Origin: Promicromonospora sukumoe 327MFSha3.1
GTDB taxonomy: Bacteria; Actinomycetota; Actinomycetes; Actinomycetales; Cellulomonadaceae
Reading direction: 5' to 3'
Length of the DNA stretch: 64,000 nucleotides
Assembly (NCBI RefSeq): GCF_000385135.1
Contig: NZ_ARQM01000010.1
Coordinates: forward strand, 2,108,001 to 2,172,000
Within the stretch, counting starts at the first letter, position 1, and the number at the start of each line of letters is the position of its first letter. Below the pieces are notes generated by a model. The model did not search any database. It saw nothing but the letters and a program-made list of their open reading frames with translations, and had not been told where the DNA came from. A program made the translations under genes and the position numbers. Positions 42,562 through 51,660 of this stretch are shown piece by piece.

Positions 42562-43326
42562 ATGCCGAACCGGCAAGCAGTGTCCTGGGTCAGCCCCGTC
42601 GAGATTCCCCCGGGGCCCGGTGAGCGGGCGAACGACTACGACAGTTTCGCCGAGGCCTACGCCGCCGAGAACGAGACCAGCCTCCTGAACGCCTACTACT
42701 CGAATCCCGCGATCGTCGACCTGGCCGGCGACGTAGCGGGCCGCCGGATCCTCGATGCCGGATGCGGCGCCGGCCCCGTCGCCGAGGCCCTGCGCGAGCG
42801 GGGAGCCGTCGTCGCCGGCTTCGACTCCAGCGCCGGGATGCTGGCACTGGCCCGGCAGCGGCTCGGCGACGACGTCGTGCTGGAACGCGCCGAGCTGGGC
42901 GGCCCGCTGCCCTTCGCCGATGCCGGGTTCGACGACGTCGTCGCTTCCCTGGTCCTGCACTACCTGGAGGACTGGACGACGGCCCTGGCCGAGCTCCGGC
43001 GCGTGCTGAAGCCCGGCGGCCGCCTCATCGGGTCGGTCCACCACCCCTTCGTCAGCCATCTGACGGCACCGCCCGGAACCGACTACTTCGCGACCCGCCC
43101 CACCTCCCAGTGGTGGGAGCTCGGCGGCACCAAGCACCTGATGACCTTCTGGGACCGGCCGCTGCACGCGATCACCGACGCGTTCACCGCGGCCGGCTTC
43201 CGGATCGACGTCATCAGCGAACCGCCCCCGGGACCCGGCGCCCGCGAACGGTTCCCCGAGATCTTCGCGCAGAGGGAGTCGGGCACGTTCCTGTGCTTCC
43301 TGTTCTTCGTCCTCACGAAGACCTGA
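42562..43326 (+). CDS. Class I SAM-dependent methyltransferase
   Basis: A 254-residue methyltransferase: motif I RRILDAGCGAGPVAEALRERG, acidic motif II VAGFDSSAGML, motif IV PFADAGFDDVVASLVLHYLED, then LRRVLKPGGRLIGSVHHPF. It resembles UbiE/Coq5-like small-molecule methyltransferases; the acceptor is unknown. ATG at 42562 is chosen; an in-frame GTG at 42451 lies inside the operator and is unlikely. A perfect 13-bp hairpin follows the stop. Confidence 0.86.
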   Translation: MPNRQAVSWVSPVEIPPGPGERANDYDSFAEAYAAENETSLLNAYYSNPAIVDLAGDVAGRRILDAGCGAGPVAEALRERGAVVAGFDSSAGMLALARQRLGDDVVLERAELGGPLPFADAGFDDVVASLVLHYLEDWTTALAELRRVLKPGGRLIGSVHHPFVSHLTAPPGTDYFATRPTSQWWELGGTKHLMTFWDRPLHAITDAFTAAGFRIDVISEPPPGPGARERFPEIFAQRESGTFLCFLFFVLTKT

Positions 43327-43354
43327 CTGCCGCCCGCAGGGGCGGGCGGCAGTC
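43325..43354. terminator. Bidirectional hairpin terminator
   Basis: A perfect 13-bp stem (GACTGCCGCCCGC at 43325-43337 and its inverse at 43342-43354) with a four-base loop separates the methyltransferase stop from the stop of the convergent PL11 gene. Confidence 0.75.
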
Positions 43355-43360
43355 CCAGGT

Positions 43361-45694
43361 CTACTTGATGGACGGAACGGGCACCCGCGCCCAGTCGGTG
43401 TCGGACGCGAGGTAGAACCCCGGGTGCGACGGCTGGTTGTAGGTTGTCTGCTGCCGCGCCACCTCGGCCCGGTACTGCGGGTCGTGCAGCAGCGTGTACA
43501 TCTTGATCCCGCTCACCTCGGTCGACGTGTAGATCCGCAGGGCCGAGGAGTCCGCGGTGGGGACCACCAGCTCCTCGCGCCAGTCACCGAGGACGTCGGC
43601 GACGAGCGACGGGTTGCCCTTCCAGTAGTTGTTGGTGCGCGTGCCCTCCGCGGTCAGCACCGTGCCCCTGGACCAGTCCTCGATGGTCGGCGTCTCCTCG
43701 CGGTCGCCGCTCACGACCTGCGTGGTGCCGTCACCGGCCCACCGGATGCTCTGGTTGAGGCCCGGGCCCTCCTCGTCGAGGAGCTCACCCGTCGCGCTGA
43801 GCAGGCCGGCCGCCTCCGGCCGGTCGTCGCCCGCCCGGGCGCTGTGCCAGACCTCCAGGCCGGGCACGTCCGGTCGGACGTCGCCCAGGAGCGCCCGCCC
43901 GGTGTCGACGCCGGAGTACGTGCCGAACAGCGCCTCCCCGGTGGCGGCGTCGCGCAGCACGGAACCGTAGGGCACGCCCGCACCGCCCTCGTGGCAGGTC
44001 CAGATCTCCAGGCCCGGGCGCGACGGGTCGACGTCGGTCACGTGCATGGCGTCGCCGTGACCCAGGCTCTTCACCACCCCGGGGTCCGCCGACCCCTCGG
44101 GCAGCATGTCCGACGACGAGTACAGCAGCGTGCCGTCGTCGTCGAGCGTGGCCGCGCCGTAGACGATCTCGTGCCTGCCGTCGCCGTCGACGTCCGCCGC
44201 GGACAGCGAGTGGAACCCCTGGCCCCACAGCTGCGTGAGCTCGTTGTCGGGATCGGGCTGGACGCCCTTGTTCGCGCTGTCCAGGAACGGGTTGTTCATC
44301 GGTTTGGACCCGGAGTCGGCGACCCATCGCGTGGTCAGGTCCCGCCCGTCCCAGTCGTAGGCCACGATCGCGGCCCGCGTGTAGTACCCGCGGGCGAAGA
44401 TCGCCGACGGGTGCTCGCCGTCGAGGTAGGCGACGCCCGAGAGGAAGCGGTCGACCCGGTTGCCGGGCTCGATGCGGGTCCACTCGTAGTCGCCCCAGCG
44501 CAGGCCGTCGTCAGTGCGCCCGGGCTCGTGGTCGACCGTCTCCAGGGGGCGACCGGAGCGGCCGTCGAAGACGGTGAGGTACTCCGGTCCGCTCTGGACG
44601 AAGCCCTCGAAGGTGCGCAGGTCGTTGCGGTCGGACCGGGCCGGCGCCCACTCGTCGATGTAGTAGTCCACCAGCTCGCGGGCGTCGCCGGCCGAGAGCG
44701 GGTACGTGTACCGCGGCTCGATGCCGAACGCCTCCTCCAGCGTCGCCGGCCACTGGCCGCTGCGGACCTCGGGCTCGTCGGTCCACCCCTGGAACAGCTC
44801 CACCAGGTGGTCGGCGTAGTCCGCGGCGCTCCAGCGGAAGTCGGATCCGTCGGTGACGCCCGCCCGGCGGTCCTCCCGCGAGATCGGCACGTAGCGCTCG
44901 CTCGCGGGCCGGCCGTCGCGGTAGGTCGTGACCTTCGTGCCGGGCGCGGTCTTCACCATGACCTCGGCCTGCCCGTCGCCGTCGAAGTCGTAGACGGGGA
45001 ACTGCGTGTAGTGCGCGCCCGCCCGGATGTTGACCCCCAGGTCGATGCGCCACAGCTGGGTGCCGTCGAGCTCGTAGGCGTCCAGGTACACGTTGCCCGT
45101 GTACCCCTTCTGCGACACGTCCTTCGAGTTGGACGGGTCCCACTTGAGCACGATCTCCAGCTCGCCGTCCCGGTCGAGGTCGGCCATCGACGCGTCGTTG
45201 GCCGAGTAGGTGTAGCTCTCCCCCGCGGGCGTCACGCCGTCGGCGGGCTTGTTCAGCGGGATGTCGAGGTGGCCGTCGGCCCAGGCGGTCACCGGCGCGC
45301 TGCGCTTGCCGATCCGCTCGGCTCCGCCCTTGCCCCGCGTCACCGGCGCGACGGCGTACCTCGACGCAGCGTCGCCGGCGGCGTCGAGGTAGTTCGTGGA
45401 GTCCGTGACCGTGGCGACCCGCCTGCCGTCGCGGTAGACGGCGAAGCCCGGGCCGGCCATCCCGGTCCCGGTGTGTCCCGTGACCTCGTCACCCAGCAGG
45501 CGCCAGGAGAGGAAGACCCCCTCGCTGGTGCTCGCGGCGACGAGCCCGCGGTCGAGGTGTTCGAGCTGTACCTTCCCGGTGCTCCCGGGGCCGCCTCCTG
45601 GTCCGGGCTGCGCTCCTGCCGGGCCGCCCCCGACGGCGAGCGCACCCACCATCAGCACGGCCACGGCCCCTACGGTGGTTCTGGTCGTTCGCAT
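43361..45694 (-). CDS. Rhamnogalacturonan lyase, polysaccharide lyase family 11, secreted
   Basis: A 777-residue enzyme with a Sec signal peptide (basic start, hydrophobic core, cleavage near AGAQPG, about residue 29). Seen: N-terminal fibronectin-like part (HLDRGLVAASTSEGVFLSWRLLG), then a propeller with calcium-binding-type repeats (MADLDRDGELEIVLKWDP, VYDFDGDGQAEVMVKTAPGT, AADVDGDGRHEIVYG, VADVLGDWREELVVPT). It cleaves the rhamnose-galacturonate backbone of pectin RG-I outside the cell by beta-elimination. It follows the GH51 gene by 72 bp on the same strand. Confidence 0.92.
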   Translation of the reverse strand: MRTTRTTVGAVAVLMVGALAVGGGPAGAQPGPGGGPGSTGKVQLEHLDRGLVAASTSEGVFLSWRLLGDEVTGHTGTGMAGPGFAVYRDGRRVATVTDSTNYLDAAGDAASRYAVAPVTRGKGGAERIGKRSAPVTAWADGHLDIPLNKPADGVTPAGESYTYSANDASMADLDRDGELEIVLKWDPSNSKDVSQKGYTGNVYLDAYELDGTQLWRIDLGVNIRAGAHYTQFPVYDFDGDGQAEVMVKTAPGTKVTTYRDGRPASERYVPISREDRRAGVTDGSDFRWSAADYADHLVELFQGWTDEPEVRSGQWPATLEEAFGIEPRYTYPLSAGDARELVDYYIDEWAPARSDRNDLRTFEGFVQSGPEYLTVFDGRSGRPLETVDHEPGRTDDGLRWGDYEWTRIEPGNRVDRFLSGVAYLDGEHPSAIFARGYYTRAAIVAYDWDGRDLTTRWVADSGSKPMNNPFLDSANKGVQPDPDNELTQLWGQGFHSLSAADVDGDGRHEIVYGAATLDDDGTLLYSSSDMLPEGSADPGVVKSLGHGDAMHVTDVDPSRPGLEIWTCHEGGAGVPYGSVLRDAATGEALFGTYSGVDTGRALLGDVRPDVPGLEVWHSARAGDDRPEAAGLLSATGELLDEEGPGLNQSIRWAGDGTTQVVSGDREETPTIEDWSRGTVLTAEGTRTNNYWKGNPSLVADVLGDWREELVVPTADSSALRIYTSTEVSGIKMYTLLHDPQYRAEVARQQTTYNQPSHPGFYLASDTDWARVPVPSIK

Positions 45695-45720
45695 GGCTCA
45701 TTCCTCTCTGCGTCATTGCA

Positions 45721-45737
45721 CTCCGAGCAGCTCGGAG
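45721..45737. other. Short hairpin between GH51 and PL11 genes
   Basis: CTCCGAG (45721-45727) and CTCGGAG (45731-45737) form a 7-bp stem with a three-base loop in the 72-bp spacer. It may reduce readthrough from the arabinofuranosidase gene into the lyase gene or protect an mRNA end. Confidence 0.4.
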
Positions 45738-45766
45738 AAGGACTGGTTCGAGTCGAGCGAGAGCCG

Positions 45767-47293
45767 TCAGGCCAGGTCCAGCGAGACCGTGACGTACGAG
45801 TGCGCGGGCAGGTCGACCTCGAGGCCGCGCGGGTGCGGCCGGACGCCGTCGTGCCGGGCCGGCGCGACGGCGTCCGGCTGCGCCGCGGTGTTGTGCGCGT
45901 TCAGCGTCGGGCCGGTCAGCACCTGGGCGGAGTGCTCCAGCAGGTCGCGACCCCGCAGGTCCAGGACGACCGTCCGGTCCTGCTCGACGTCCAGGTTCGT
46001 CAGCGACACCAGCGCGGTGTCACCACGGGTGGACGCCGACGCCGAGAGCGTCGGCAGCTCGACGTCGTCGACCGCGGACGTCGGCACCTCGCCGCGCCAG
46101 TGCACGTCCAGGGCGGCGGCGTCGTGGTGCCCCGTGTTCATCGCGAACACGTGGTAGGTCGGGGTCAGGACGAGCGCATCGGTCTCCGGGTCGGTCAGGA
46201 TCATCGACTGCAGGACGTTGACCGTCTGGGCGATGTTGGCCATGACCACGCGGCCGGCGTGCCGGTGGAAGGCGTCGAAGTGCCGGCTGGCGACGACGGC
46301 GTCGCGCAGGGTGTTCTGCTGGTACAGGAACCCCGGGTTGGTGCCGGGCTCGACGTTCCACCACGTGCCCCACTCGTCGACGACCAGGCCCACCCGCTTC
46401 TTGGGGTCGTAGCGGTCCATCACCGCGCCGTGCCGTTCGAGCAGGTGCTCCATGTGCGCCGCGCGGGCCAGCGCCCGGTACCACTCGTCGGTGCCGAACT
46501 CGGTGGCCGAACCCTTGTCCGACCACGGACCGGTCATCGTGTAGTAGTGCAGGGAGATGCCCTGGAACGGGGCCGTACGCCCCTCGCCGTCCTCCAGCGC
46601 GTCGAACGAGCGCATCAGGGTCTCGGTCCAGTGGAAGTCGTCCACGTTCGCACCGGCGGCGATCCGGTAGACGTCGTTGCCGGCGTGCTCACGCACGTAG
46701 GTCGCGTACTGCCGGGCGAGCGAGGCGAACTGCTCGGCGCGCAGGTTTCCGCCGCAGCCCCAGGCCTCGTTGCCGATCCCCCAGAACGGCACCCGCCACG
46801 GGGCGTCCCGCCCGTGCTCGCGGCGCAGCGACGCCATCGGCGAGTCGTCGCCGCGGGTGAGGTACTCGATCCACTCGCTCATCTCCCGGACGGAGCCGGA
46901 ACCGACGTTCCCGGACACGTACGGGTCGGCGCCCAGCAGCTCGCACAGCGCCATGAACTCCTGCGTGCCGAAGGAGTTGTCCTCCACGACGTCGCCCCAG
47001 TGGGAGTTGACCATCCGGGGCCGCTCGTCGCGCGGGCCGACGCCGTCGCGCCAGTGGTAGTCGTCGGCGAAGCACCCGCCGGGCCAGCGCAGGTTGGGGA
47101 TGTCGATGGCGCGCAGTGCCGCCACGACGTCGGAGCGGATGCCGCCCACGTTCGGCACGTCGGAGTCCTCCCCCACCCAGAAGCCGCCGTAGATGCAGCG
47201 CCCGAGGTGCTCGGCGAAGTGGCCGTAGATGTGCCGGGAGATGGTGGCGCCCGGCAGGTCGAGATTGATGACGGCAGTCAGATCAGTACCCAT
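45767..47293 (-). CDS. Alpha-L-arabinofuranosidase, glycoside hydrolase family 51
   Basis: A 508-residue cytoplasmic enzyme of the normal GH51 length. Seen: [19 protein letters not shown], the [13 protein letters not shown] motif, acid/base Glu176 in WGIGNEAWG, nucleophile Glu307 in [10 protein letters not shown], and a C-terminal beta domain. It removes alpha-linked arabinose from arabinan or arabinoxylan oligomers. Divergent to the GH42 gene with a 16-bp palindrome between them; with PL11 it suits pectin RG-I side-chain degradation. Confidence 0.92.
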   Translation of the reverse strand: MGTDLTAVINLDLPGATISRHIYGHFAEHLGRCIYGGFWVGEDSDVPNVGGIRSDVVAALRAIDIPNLRWPGGCFADDYHWRDGVGPRDERPRMVNSHWGDVVEDNSFGTQEFMALCELLGADPYVSGNVGSGSVREMSEWIEYLTRGDDSPMASLRREHGRDAPWRVPFWGIGNEAWGCGGNLRAEQFASLARQYATYVREHAGNDVYRIAAGANVDDFHWTETLMRSFDALEDGEGRTAPFQGISLHYYTMTGPWSDKGSATEFGTDEWYRALARAAHMEHLLERHGAVMDRYDPKKRVGLVVDEWGTWWNVEPGTNPGFLYQQNTLRDAVVASRHFDAFHRHAGRVVMANIAQTVNVLQSMILTDPETDALVLTPTYHVFAMNTGHHDAAALDVHWRGEVPTSAVDDVELPTLSASASTRGDTALVSLTNLDVEQDRTVVLDLRGRDLLEHSAQVLTGPTLNAHNTAAQPDAVAPARHDGVRPHPRGLEVDLPAHSYVTVSLDLA

Positions 47294-47371
47294 GGAGCTC
47301 TCTCTCGTCGCGTCGTTGCGGTCCGGCAGAGCGTCGGGTGCCGCGCTCTGTCACGTGGTGCGACATACTGC

Positions 47372-47387
47372 CATGAATCGATTCATG
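47372..47387. promoter_or_regulatory. LacI-type operator between GH51 and GH42 genes
   Basis: CATGAATCGATTCATG is a perfect 16-bp palindrome with a central CG, the hallmark of LacI-family operators. It lies 13 bp before the GH42 start and about 80 bp before the GH51 start. No LacI gene lies in the window. Confidence 0.6.
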
Positions 47388-47400
47388 CCAGACTGGTGCC

Positions 47401-49494
47401 ATGCGACGACGCACGACACCGGAGTCCTTCGATCCCGCTCAGGTCCGCCCGTGGAACGCCGGCCTCGCCGGCCTCGGCTTCGGCGGTGACTACAACCCCG
47501 AGCAGTGGCCCGACGACGTGCGGCTCGAGGACCTCGAGCTCATGCGCGAGGCGGGCGTCAACCTGCTGAGCGTGGCGATCTTCTCCTGGGCCACGATCGA
47601 ACCGCGCGAGGGCGAGCTGGACTGGGCCTGGCTGGACACCACGATGGACCGCCTGCACGGCGCGGGTATCCAGGTGGCGCTCGCCACGGCGACCGCGTCG
47701 CCGCCGCCGTGGCTGACGCGCGAGCACCCCGAGATCCTGCCGCGGCTCGCGGACGGGACCGTGCTGCACCAGGGCGGGCGGCAGTCGTACGCGGTCACCC
47801 ACCCGGTCCACCGCGAGTACGCGCTGCGGATGACCACCCGCATGGCCGAGCGCTACCGCGACCACCCGGCGCTGGCGCTGTGGCACGTGGACAACGAGAT
47901 CGGCTGCCACGTCCCCCGCGACTACTCCGCCGCCGCCGCCGACGCCTTCCGCCAGTGGCTGCGCGAGCGGTACACCACGGTCGACGCGCTCAACGACGCC
48001 TGGGGCACCGCGTTCTGGTCGCAGCGCTACGGCTCGTTCGACGACGTCCTCCCGCCGCTGGTGGCGCCCACGTACGCCAACCCCACCCAGCAGCTCGACT
48101 TCGACCGGTTCTCCTCGGACGCGCTCCTCGACTACTACCGCGACCTGCGCGACACTCTGCGCCAGATCACGCCGCACGTGCCGGTGACCACGAACCTGAT
48201 GGCGACCAGCCACACCAAGGGCATGGACTACTTCTCCTGGGCCCCGGAGCTGGACGTCGTGGCGAACGACCACTACACGGCCGCGGCTGACCCGGAGCGG
48301 CACGTCGACCTCGCGTTCTCCGCAGACCTGACCCGCGGGATCGCCGGCGGAGACCCCTGGATCCTCATGGAGCACTCGACCTCGGCGGTCAACTGGCAGC
48401 CGCGCAACCGCGCCAAGCTGCCCGGAGAGCTCCTGCGCAACTCGCTGCAGCACGTCGCGCGCGGCGCGGACTCGGTGATGTTCTTCCAGTGGCGCCAGTC
48501 CAGGGCCGGGGCCGAGAAGTACCACTCGGCGATGGTCCCCCACGCCGGCCGGGACACGGACCTGTGGCGCGACGTCGTCGGCCTCGGTGATGCCCTCGAG
48601 GCGCTCGGCGAGGTGCGCGGTTCGCGCGTGCGCTCGCGGGCGGCGATCGTGGTGGACTGGCCGTCGTGGTGGGGATCCGAGCTCGACTCCCACCCCACGC
48701 AGGCGCTGCGGTACATGGACCAGGTGCAGGCCTGGTACGGCGCGCTGTGGCGCCGCGGCGTCACCACGGACATGGTGTCACCGGGTGCGGACCTCGACGG
48801 CTACGACCTCGTGGTGCTGCCCACCACCTATCTCGTCACGGATGCCGACGCCGCGAACGTGGCTGCCGCCGCGCAGCGGGGCGCGACCGTCGTCGTGACC
48901 TACTTCTCGGGCATCGTCGACGAGCACGACCACGTGCGCCTCGGCGGGTACCCGGGCGCGTTCCGCGACCTCCTGGGCGTGCGCACCGAGGAGTTCTACC
49001 CCCTGCAGGACGGCGAGACCGTGCACGTCGTCGGCGAGGCGGTCGGTGGCGCGGCGACCGCGGACCTCTGGACCGAGAAGTCGCACGTCGCCGACGACGC
49101 CGAGGTGATGGCGTCCTACCAGGACGGCGCGCTCGCCGACCGCCCCGCGGTCACCCGGCGCGCCGTCGGGCAGGGGCACGCCTGGTACGTCGCGACCCGC
49201 CTGGACCGCGAAGGCCTCGACGACCTGGCCGGCACGCTCGTCGCGGAGGCGGGCGTGGGCCCGGAGTTCTCGGCGCCCGCCGGTGTGGAGGTCGTCCGCC
49301 GGTGGTCGGACGCCGCTCCCCCGGCCGGCCAGGAGCCGACGTCGTGGGTGTTCGTGCTCAACCACACCGAGGAGTCCGCGACCGTCGGCACCGAGGCGGC
49401 GCCGGTGACCGGGACCGAGCTGCTCACCGGCGAGAGAGTCAGCGGGACCCTGACGGTGCCAGCGGGCGGCGTCCGCGTGCTCCGGGTCGGCTGA
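47401..49494 (+). CDS. Beta-galactosidase, glycoside hydrolase family 42
   Basis: A 697-residue cytoplasmic enzyme of usual GH42 length. Seen: GFGGDYNPEQWP, the TIM barrel with acid/base Glu166 in WHVDNEIG and nucleophile Glu324 in ILMEHSTSAVNWQP, then the trimerisation and beta domains. It removes beta-galactose, here probably from galactan side chains of pectin. ATG at 47401 has no ribosome site and the operator ends 13 bp upstream, so a very short or absent leader is possible. A strong hairpin covers its stop codon. Confidence 0.93.
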   Translation: MRRRTTPESFDPAQVRPWNAGLAGLGFGGDYNPEQWPDDVRLEDLELMREAGVNLLSVAIFSWATIEPREGELDWAWLDTTMDRLHGAGIQVALATATASPPPWLTREHPEILPRLADGTVLHQGGRQSYAVTHPVHREYALRMTTRMAERYRDHPALALWHVDNEIGCHVPRDYSAAAADAFRQWLRERYTTVDALNDAWGTAFWSQRYGSFDDVLPPLVAPTYANPTQQLDFDRFSSDALLDYYRDLRDTLRQITPHVPVTTNLMATSHTKGMDYFSWAPELDVVANDHYTAAADPERHVDLAFSADLTRGIAGGDPWILMEHSTSAVNWQPRNRAKLPGELLRNSLQHVARGADSVMFFQWRQSRAGAEKYHSAMVPHAGRDTDLWRDVVGLGDALEALGEVRGSRVRSRAAIVVDWPSWWGSELDSHPTQALRYMDQVQAWYGALWRRGVTTDMVSPGADLDGYDLVVLPTTYLVTDADAANVAAAAQRGATVVVTYFSGIVDEHDHVRLGGYPGAFRDLLGVRTEEFYPLQDGETVHVVGEAVGGAATADLWTEKSHVADDAEVMASYQDGALADRPAVTRRAVGQGHAWYVATRLDREGLDDLAGTLVAEAGVGPEFSAPAGVEVVRRWSDAAPPAGQEPTSWVFVLNHTEESATVGTEAAPVTGTELLTGERVSGTLTVPAGGVRVLRVG

Positions 49495-49515
49495 CGGCGC
49501 CGGCCGACCCGGAGC
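49479..49515. terminator. Bidirectional hairpin terminator at the GH42 stop
   Basis: A perfect 13-bp stem, 49479-49491 against 49503-49515 (core CTCCGGGTCGGC), has an 11-base loop that contains the GH42 stop codon. It lies between convergent GH42 and GH76 genes. Confidence 0.7.
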
Positions 49516-49519
49516 CGGC

Positions 49520-50701
49520 TCAGTACAGGATGGACGCCTGCCCGCGCGGCCAGGCCAGGGTGGCGTAGATCTGCACCATCGCGGCCTGCTCCAGCAGCTC
49601 GGTGTGCTCGTCACCGGCGTTGAACAGCCCGGTCGCGGGTTCCCGCTCGGTGCGCCACTGGTGGTCGGCGTAGTCCGCCATGGCGTTCCGGTACTTCGTG
49701 CCGCCGGTCACGGACTCCAGCAGCAGGAGGTTCTTGAACCAGATCGAGTTGAAGAACATCGGCTGGCCGTCCAGCCGCCCCTCGGTGACGTAGTAGCGGT
49801 AGGACGCCGCCGCGATCGCCTTCGCCTTGGCCAGGTACCTCTTGTCGCCCGTCGCCTCGTACAGCAGGGTGTAGGTGCCCAGCGGCACGCCCTGGTTGTA
49901 CGACCACTGCGTGCGGTCGATCGACCCGTCGAGCTTGATGTTGTCCCAGTAGAGGCCGTTCGGCGCGAGCAGGTGCTCGTCGGTCCAGCCCACCATCCGC
50001 TGCGCCCAGTCGAGGTAGTCGCGCTCCCCCGTGATCATGAACAGGCGCGTGGCTAGCTGCGCGCCGGGCATGGTGGAGACGGTGTTGCGGTCGGTGCTCC
50101 AGGTGGCCTGGGTCCAGAACACGCCGCCTGGGGCCGGGTGCGACGGGTCGGTGTCCCACCCGGAGACCACGAGCTCGAAGATCTCCTCGGCCCGCCTCAG
50201 CGCCGCCTCGTCGCCGGTCGCCAGGTACTGCTGCACCTTGGCGAGCGCCACCCACTCGTTGTCGTCGTAGAACATGTCGCCGCCACCGCCGTACGGGGCG
50301 CGCGGGTACGAGTCGTAGCCGGGAAGCCCGGTGGTGCCGCCGTCGGCATTCCAGAAGTGCTCCTGCCCGCGGGCGACGTCGGCGAGGTCGTCCCGGAACG
50401 ACCGCCCCGCGGCCCCGGGCAGCCCGGTGAGGTCGAGCGTCGCGACGTGCGCCTGCGAGTGCGGCCACTCGAACGAGTAGGTGCGGTCGTCGGCCCCGCT
50501 CGGGTACCGCTCGCGGAAGAGGCCGGAGCCGTCGTCCGCGGCCATGTACTCCTGCATCGCGTCGTACGAGGCGACCGCCCGCTGCACCTGCGTGCGCTGC
50601 GACGCCGCGGAGGCGTCCCCGACCTGCGCACCGGCGGGGGCCGCCGCCCCCAGTGCGCAGGCCAGCGCGACGACCGTGCCGGCAACTCTGGTGAACCTCA
50701 T
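49520..50701 (-). CDS. Glycoside hydrolase family 76-like secreted protein (alpha-1,6-mannanase family)
   Basis: A 393-residue protein with a Sec signal peptide (MRFTRVAGTVVALACALG, cleavage near PAGAQ). Seen: an alpha/alpha-barrel pattern and the paired catalytic-type acids in FYDDNEWVALA (Asp146, Asp147). GH76 enzymes cut alpha-1,6-mannan of yeast cell walls, though the family also holds cell-wall trimming enzymes. A CAGCGCTG palindrome about 75 bp upstream matches the core of the operator before the beta-mannosidase gene, hinting at joint mannan control. It converges with GH42. Confidence 0.82.
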   Translation of the reverse strand: MRFTRVAGTVVALACALGAAAPAGAQVGDASAASQRTQVQRAVASYDAMQEYMAADDGSGLFRERYPSGADDRTYSFEWPHSQAHVATLDLTGLPGAAGRSFRDDLADVARGQEHFWNADGGTTGLPGYDSYPRAPYGGGGDMFYDDNEWVALAKVQQYLATGDEAALRRAEEIFELVVSGWDTDPSHPAPGGVFWTQATWSTDRNTVSTMPGAQLATRLFMITGERDYLDWAQRMVGWTDEHLLAPNGLYWDNIKLDGSIDRTQWSYNQGVPLGTYTLLYEATGDKRYLAKAKAIAAASYRYYVTEGRLDGQPMFFNSIWFKNLLLLESVTGGTKYRNAMADYADHQWRTEREPATGLFNAGDEHTELLEQAAMVQIYATLAWPRGQASILY

Positions 50702-50773
50702 CGTTCGCTCCTTCGTTCGGTGGTGCTCGGTCATTCGGTGGGGCCACTCGGCGGGGCGACGACGCGGCGATGT

Positions 50774-50781
50774 CAGCGCTG
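50774..50781. promoter_or_regulatory. CAGCGCTG palindrome before GH76 gene
   Basis: TCAGCGCTG here matches the core of ATCAGCGCTGAT at 17035-17046. It is within the 255-bp spacer 50702-50956, which otherwise holds no gene. Operator function is inferred from the shared core only. Confidence 0.35.
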
Positions 50782-50956
50782 TCATCTTGACGAGCGGGCG
50801 CTCGGTGTCCTCCTCGACTCGATTCCCTGCGTCACCCCTGCCAGACCCAGGCTTCGCGAAGTCTCCTTCGACTCCGATCGGTCCCTGGCGCCCGGAACAC
50901 CCGGCGGACAGGCTATGGGGCCAGAACCTGACCGGTCAACGACGCCCGTCGTCGCA

Positions 50957-51139
50957 CTACGGAGCCGGTACGTCGGCCCCGGCCTCGCAGGCAAGGCAGA
51001 GCAGCGTCGACTCGACGACGCCGCGACGCACGAATCGTTGGCCCAGCTCGACGGCGAACTCGTCGCACTCCGGGCACGACCACGGGCCGTTCGTGCCCTC
51101 CTGCGCCGAGCTGATGATGTCGCTCCATCCGCTGCTCAC
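50957..51139 (-). CDS. Small zinc-ribbon-like protein coupled to Imm21 gene
   Basis: A 60-residue protein with two CxxC knuckles (CPECDEF about residues 20-26 and LLCLACEAG near 46-54), a plausible zinc ribbon. GTG at 51139 overlaps the Imm21 stop in the form GTGA, so translation is probably coupled. I do not recognise the family; a partner or second immunity-type role is speculation. Confidence 0.5.
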   Translation of the reverse strand: MSSGWSDIISSAQEGTNGPWSCPECDEFAVELGQRFVRRGVVESTLLCLACEAGADVPAP

Positions 51140-51624
51140 GGCGCGGACTCTATCGGGACGACCTTGATCAACCGGCACGCGGCCGTGCCGGCTTCGACCT
51201 CCGCCACCATGACCGACGCGCCGCGGTCACTGACGGGCCATTCGAGGAACTCGTCGCTCACGAGTTCAGCACCAGGGGTCGCGGCATCGAACACTCTGAC
51301 CGCTCCCTGCCAGTCGACCGGCCCGACGACGTCCCACACGAGACCTTCCCAGGACGACCTGATCGTTCGGAACAGGTCCTCCTCGTCCTCGGCCCACCGC
51401 CACTGGACCACACAGCCCAGGTCCTCCGACCAGGTCGTGGACATCGGCTCGTCCGAAAGAGAAAGTGCGGAGAACGCGCGCCCGGCCCTGACCACGTCGA
51501 CCATGCCTATGTCGTGGACGGCGCAGGCGAGGTCGTAGTCGGGACCTCGATACCCAGACCACTCGGGTACCGAGGCCGCCTGCATCACGACCATGGGGCC
51601 GCCGGTTGACTCGAGCCACTTCAT
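51136..51624 (-). CDS. Imm21-like immunity protein
   Basis: A 162-residue soluble protein. The opening MKWLESTGGPMVVMQ, the central YDLACAVHDIGMVDVV, LSLSDEPMSTTWSEDLGCVVQWRWAE and the late VAEVEAGTAACRLI follow the pattern I know for the Immunity protein 21 family, which protects a cell from a polymorphic toxin. ATG at 51624 is preferred over an in-frame TTG at 51642, with AAGGAGA upstream. No toxin gene lies nearby, so it would be an orphan immunity gene. Confidence 0.7.
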   Translation of the reverse strand: MKWLESTGGPMVVMQAASVPEWSGYRGPDYDLACAVHDIGMVDVVRAGRAFSALSLSDEPMSTTWSEDLGCVVQWRWAEDEEDLFRTIRSSWEGLVWDVVGPVDWQGAVRVFDAATPGAELVSDEFLEWPVSDRGASVMVAEVEAGTAACRLIKVVPIESAP

Positions 51625-51660
51625 CCGGGAGATCTCCTTCAAAGTTCTAGAGGCGGCCGG

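Noticed and set aside
43424-47569. A 1381-codon open frame on the plus strand
   Set aside because: It is antisense to the PL11 and GH51 genes, rich in Val/Arg/Gly/Asp as expected from the complement of GC-rich codons, and has no motif; the minus-strand enzymes explain the region fully.
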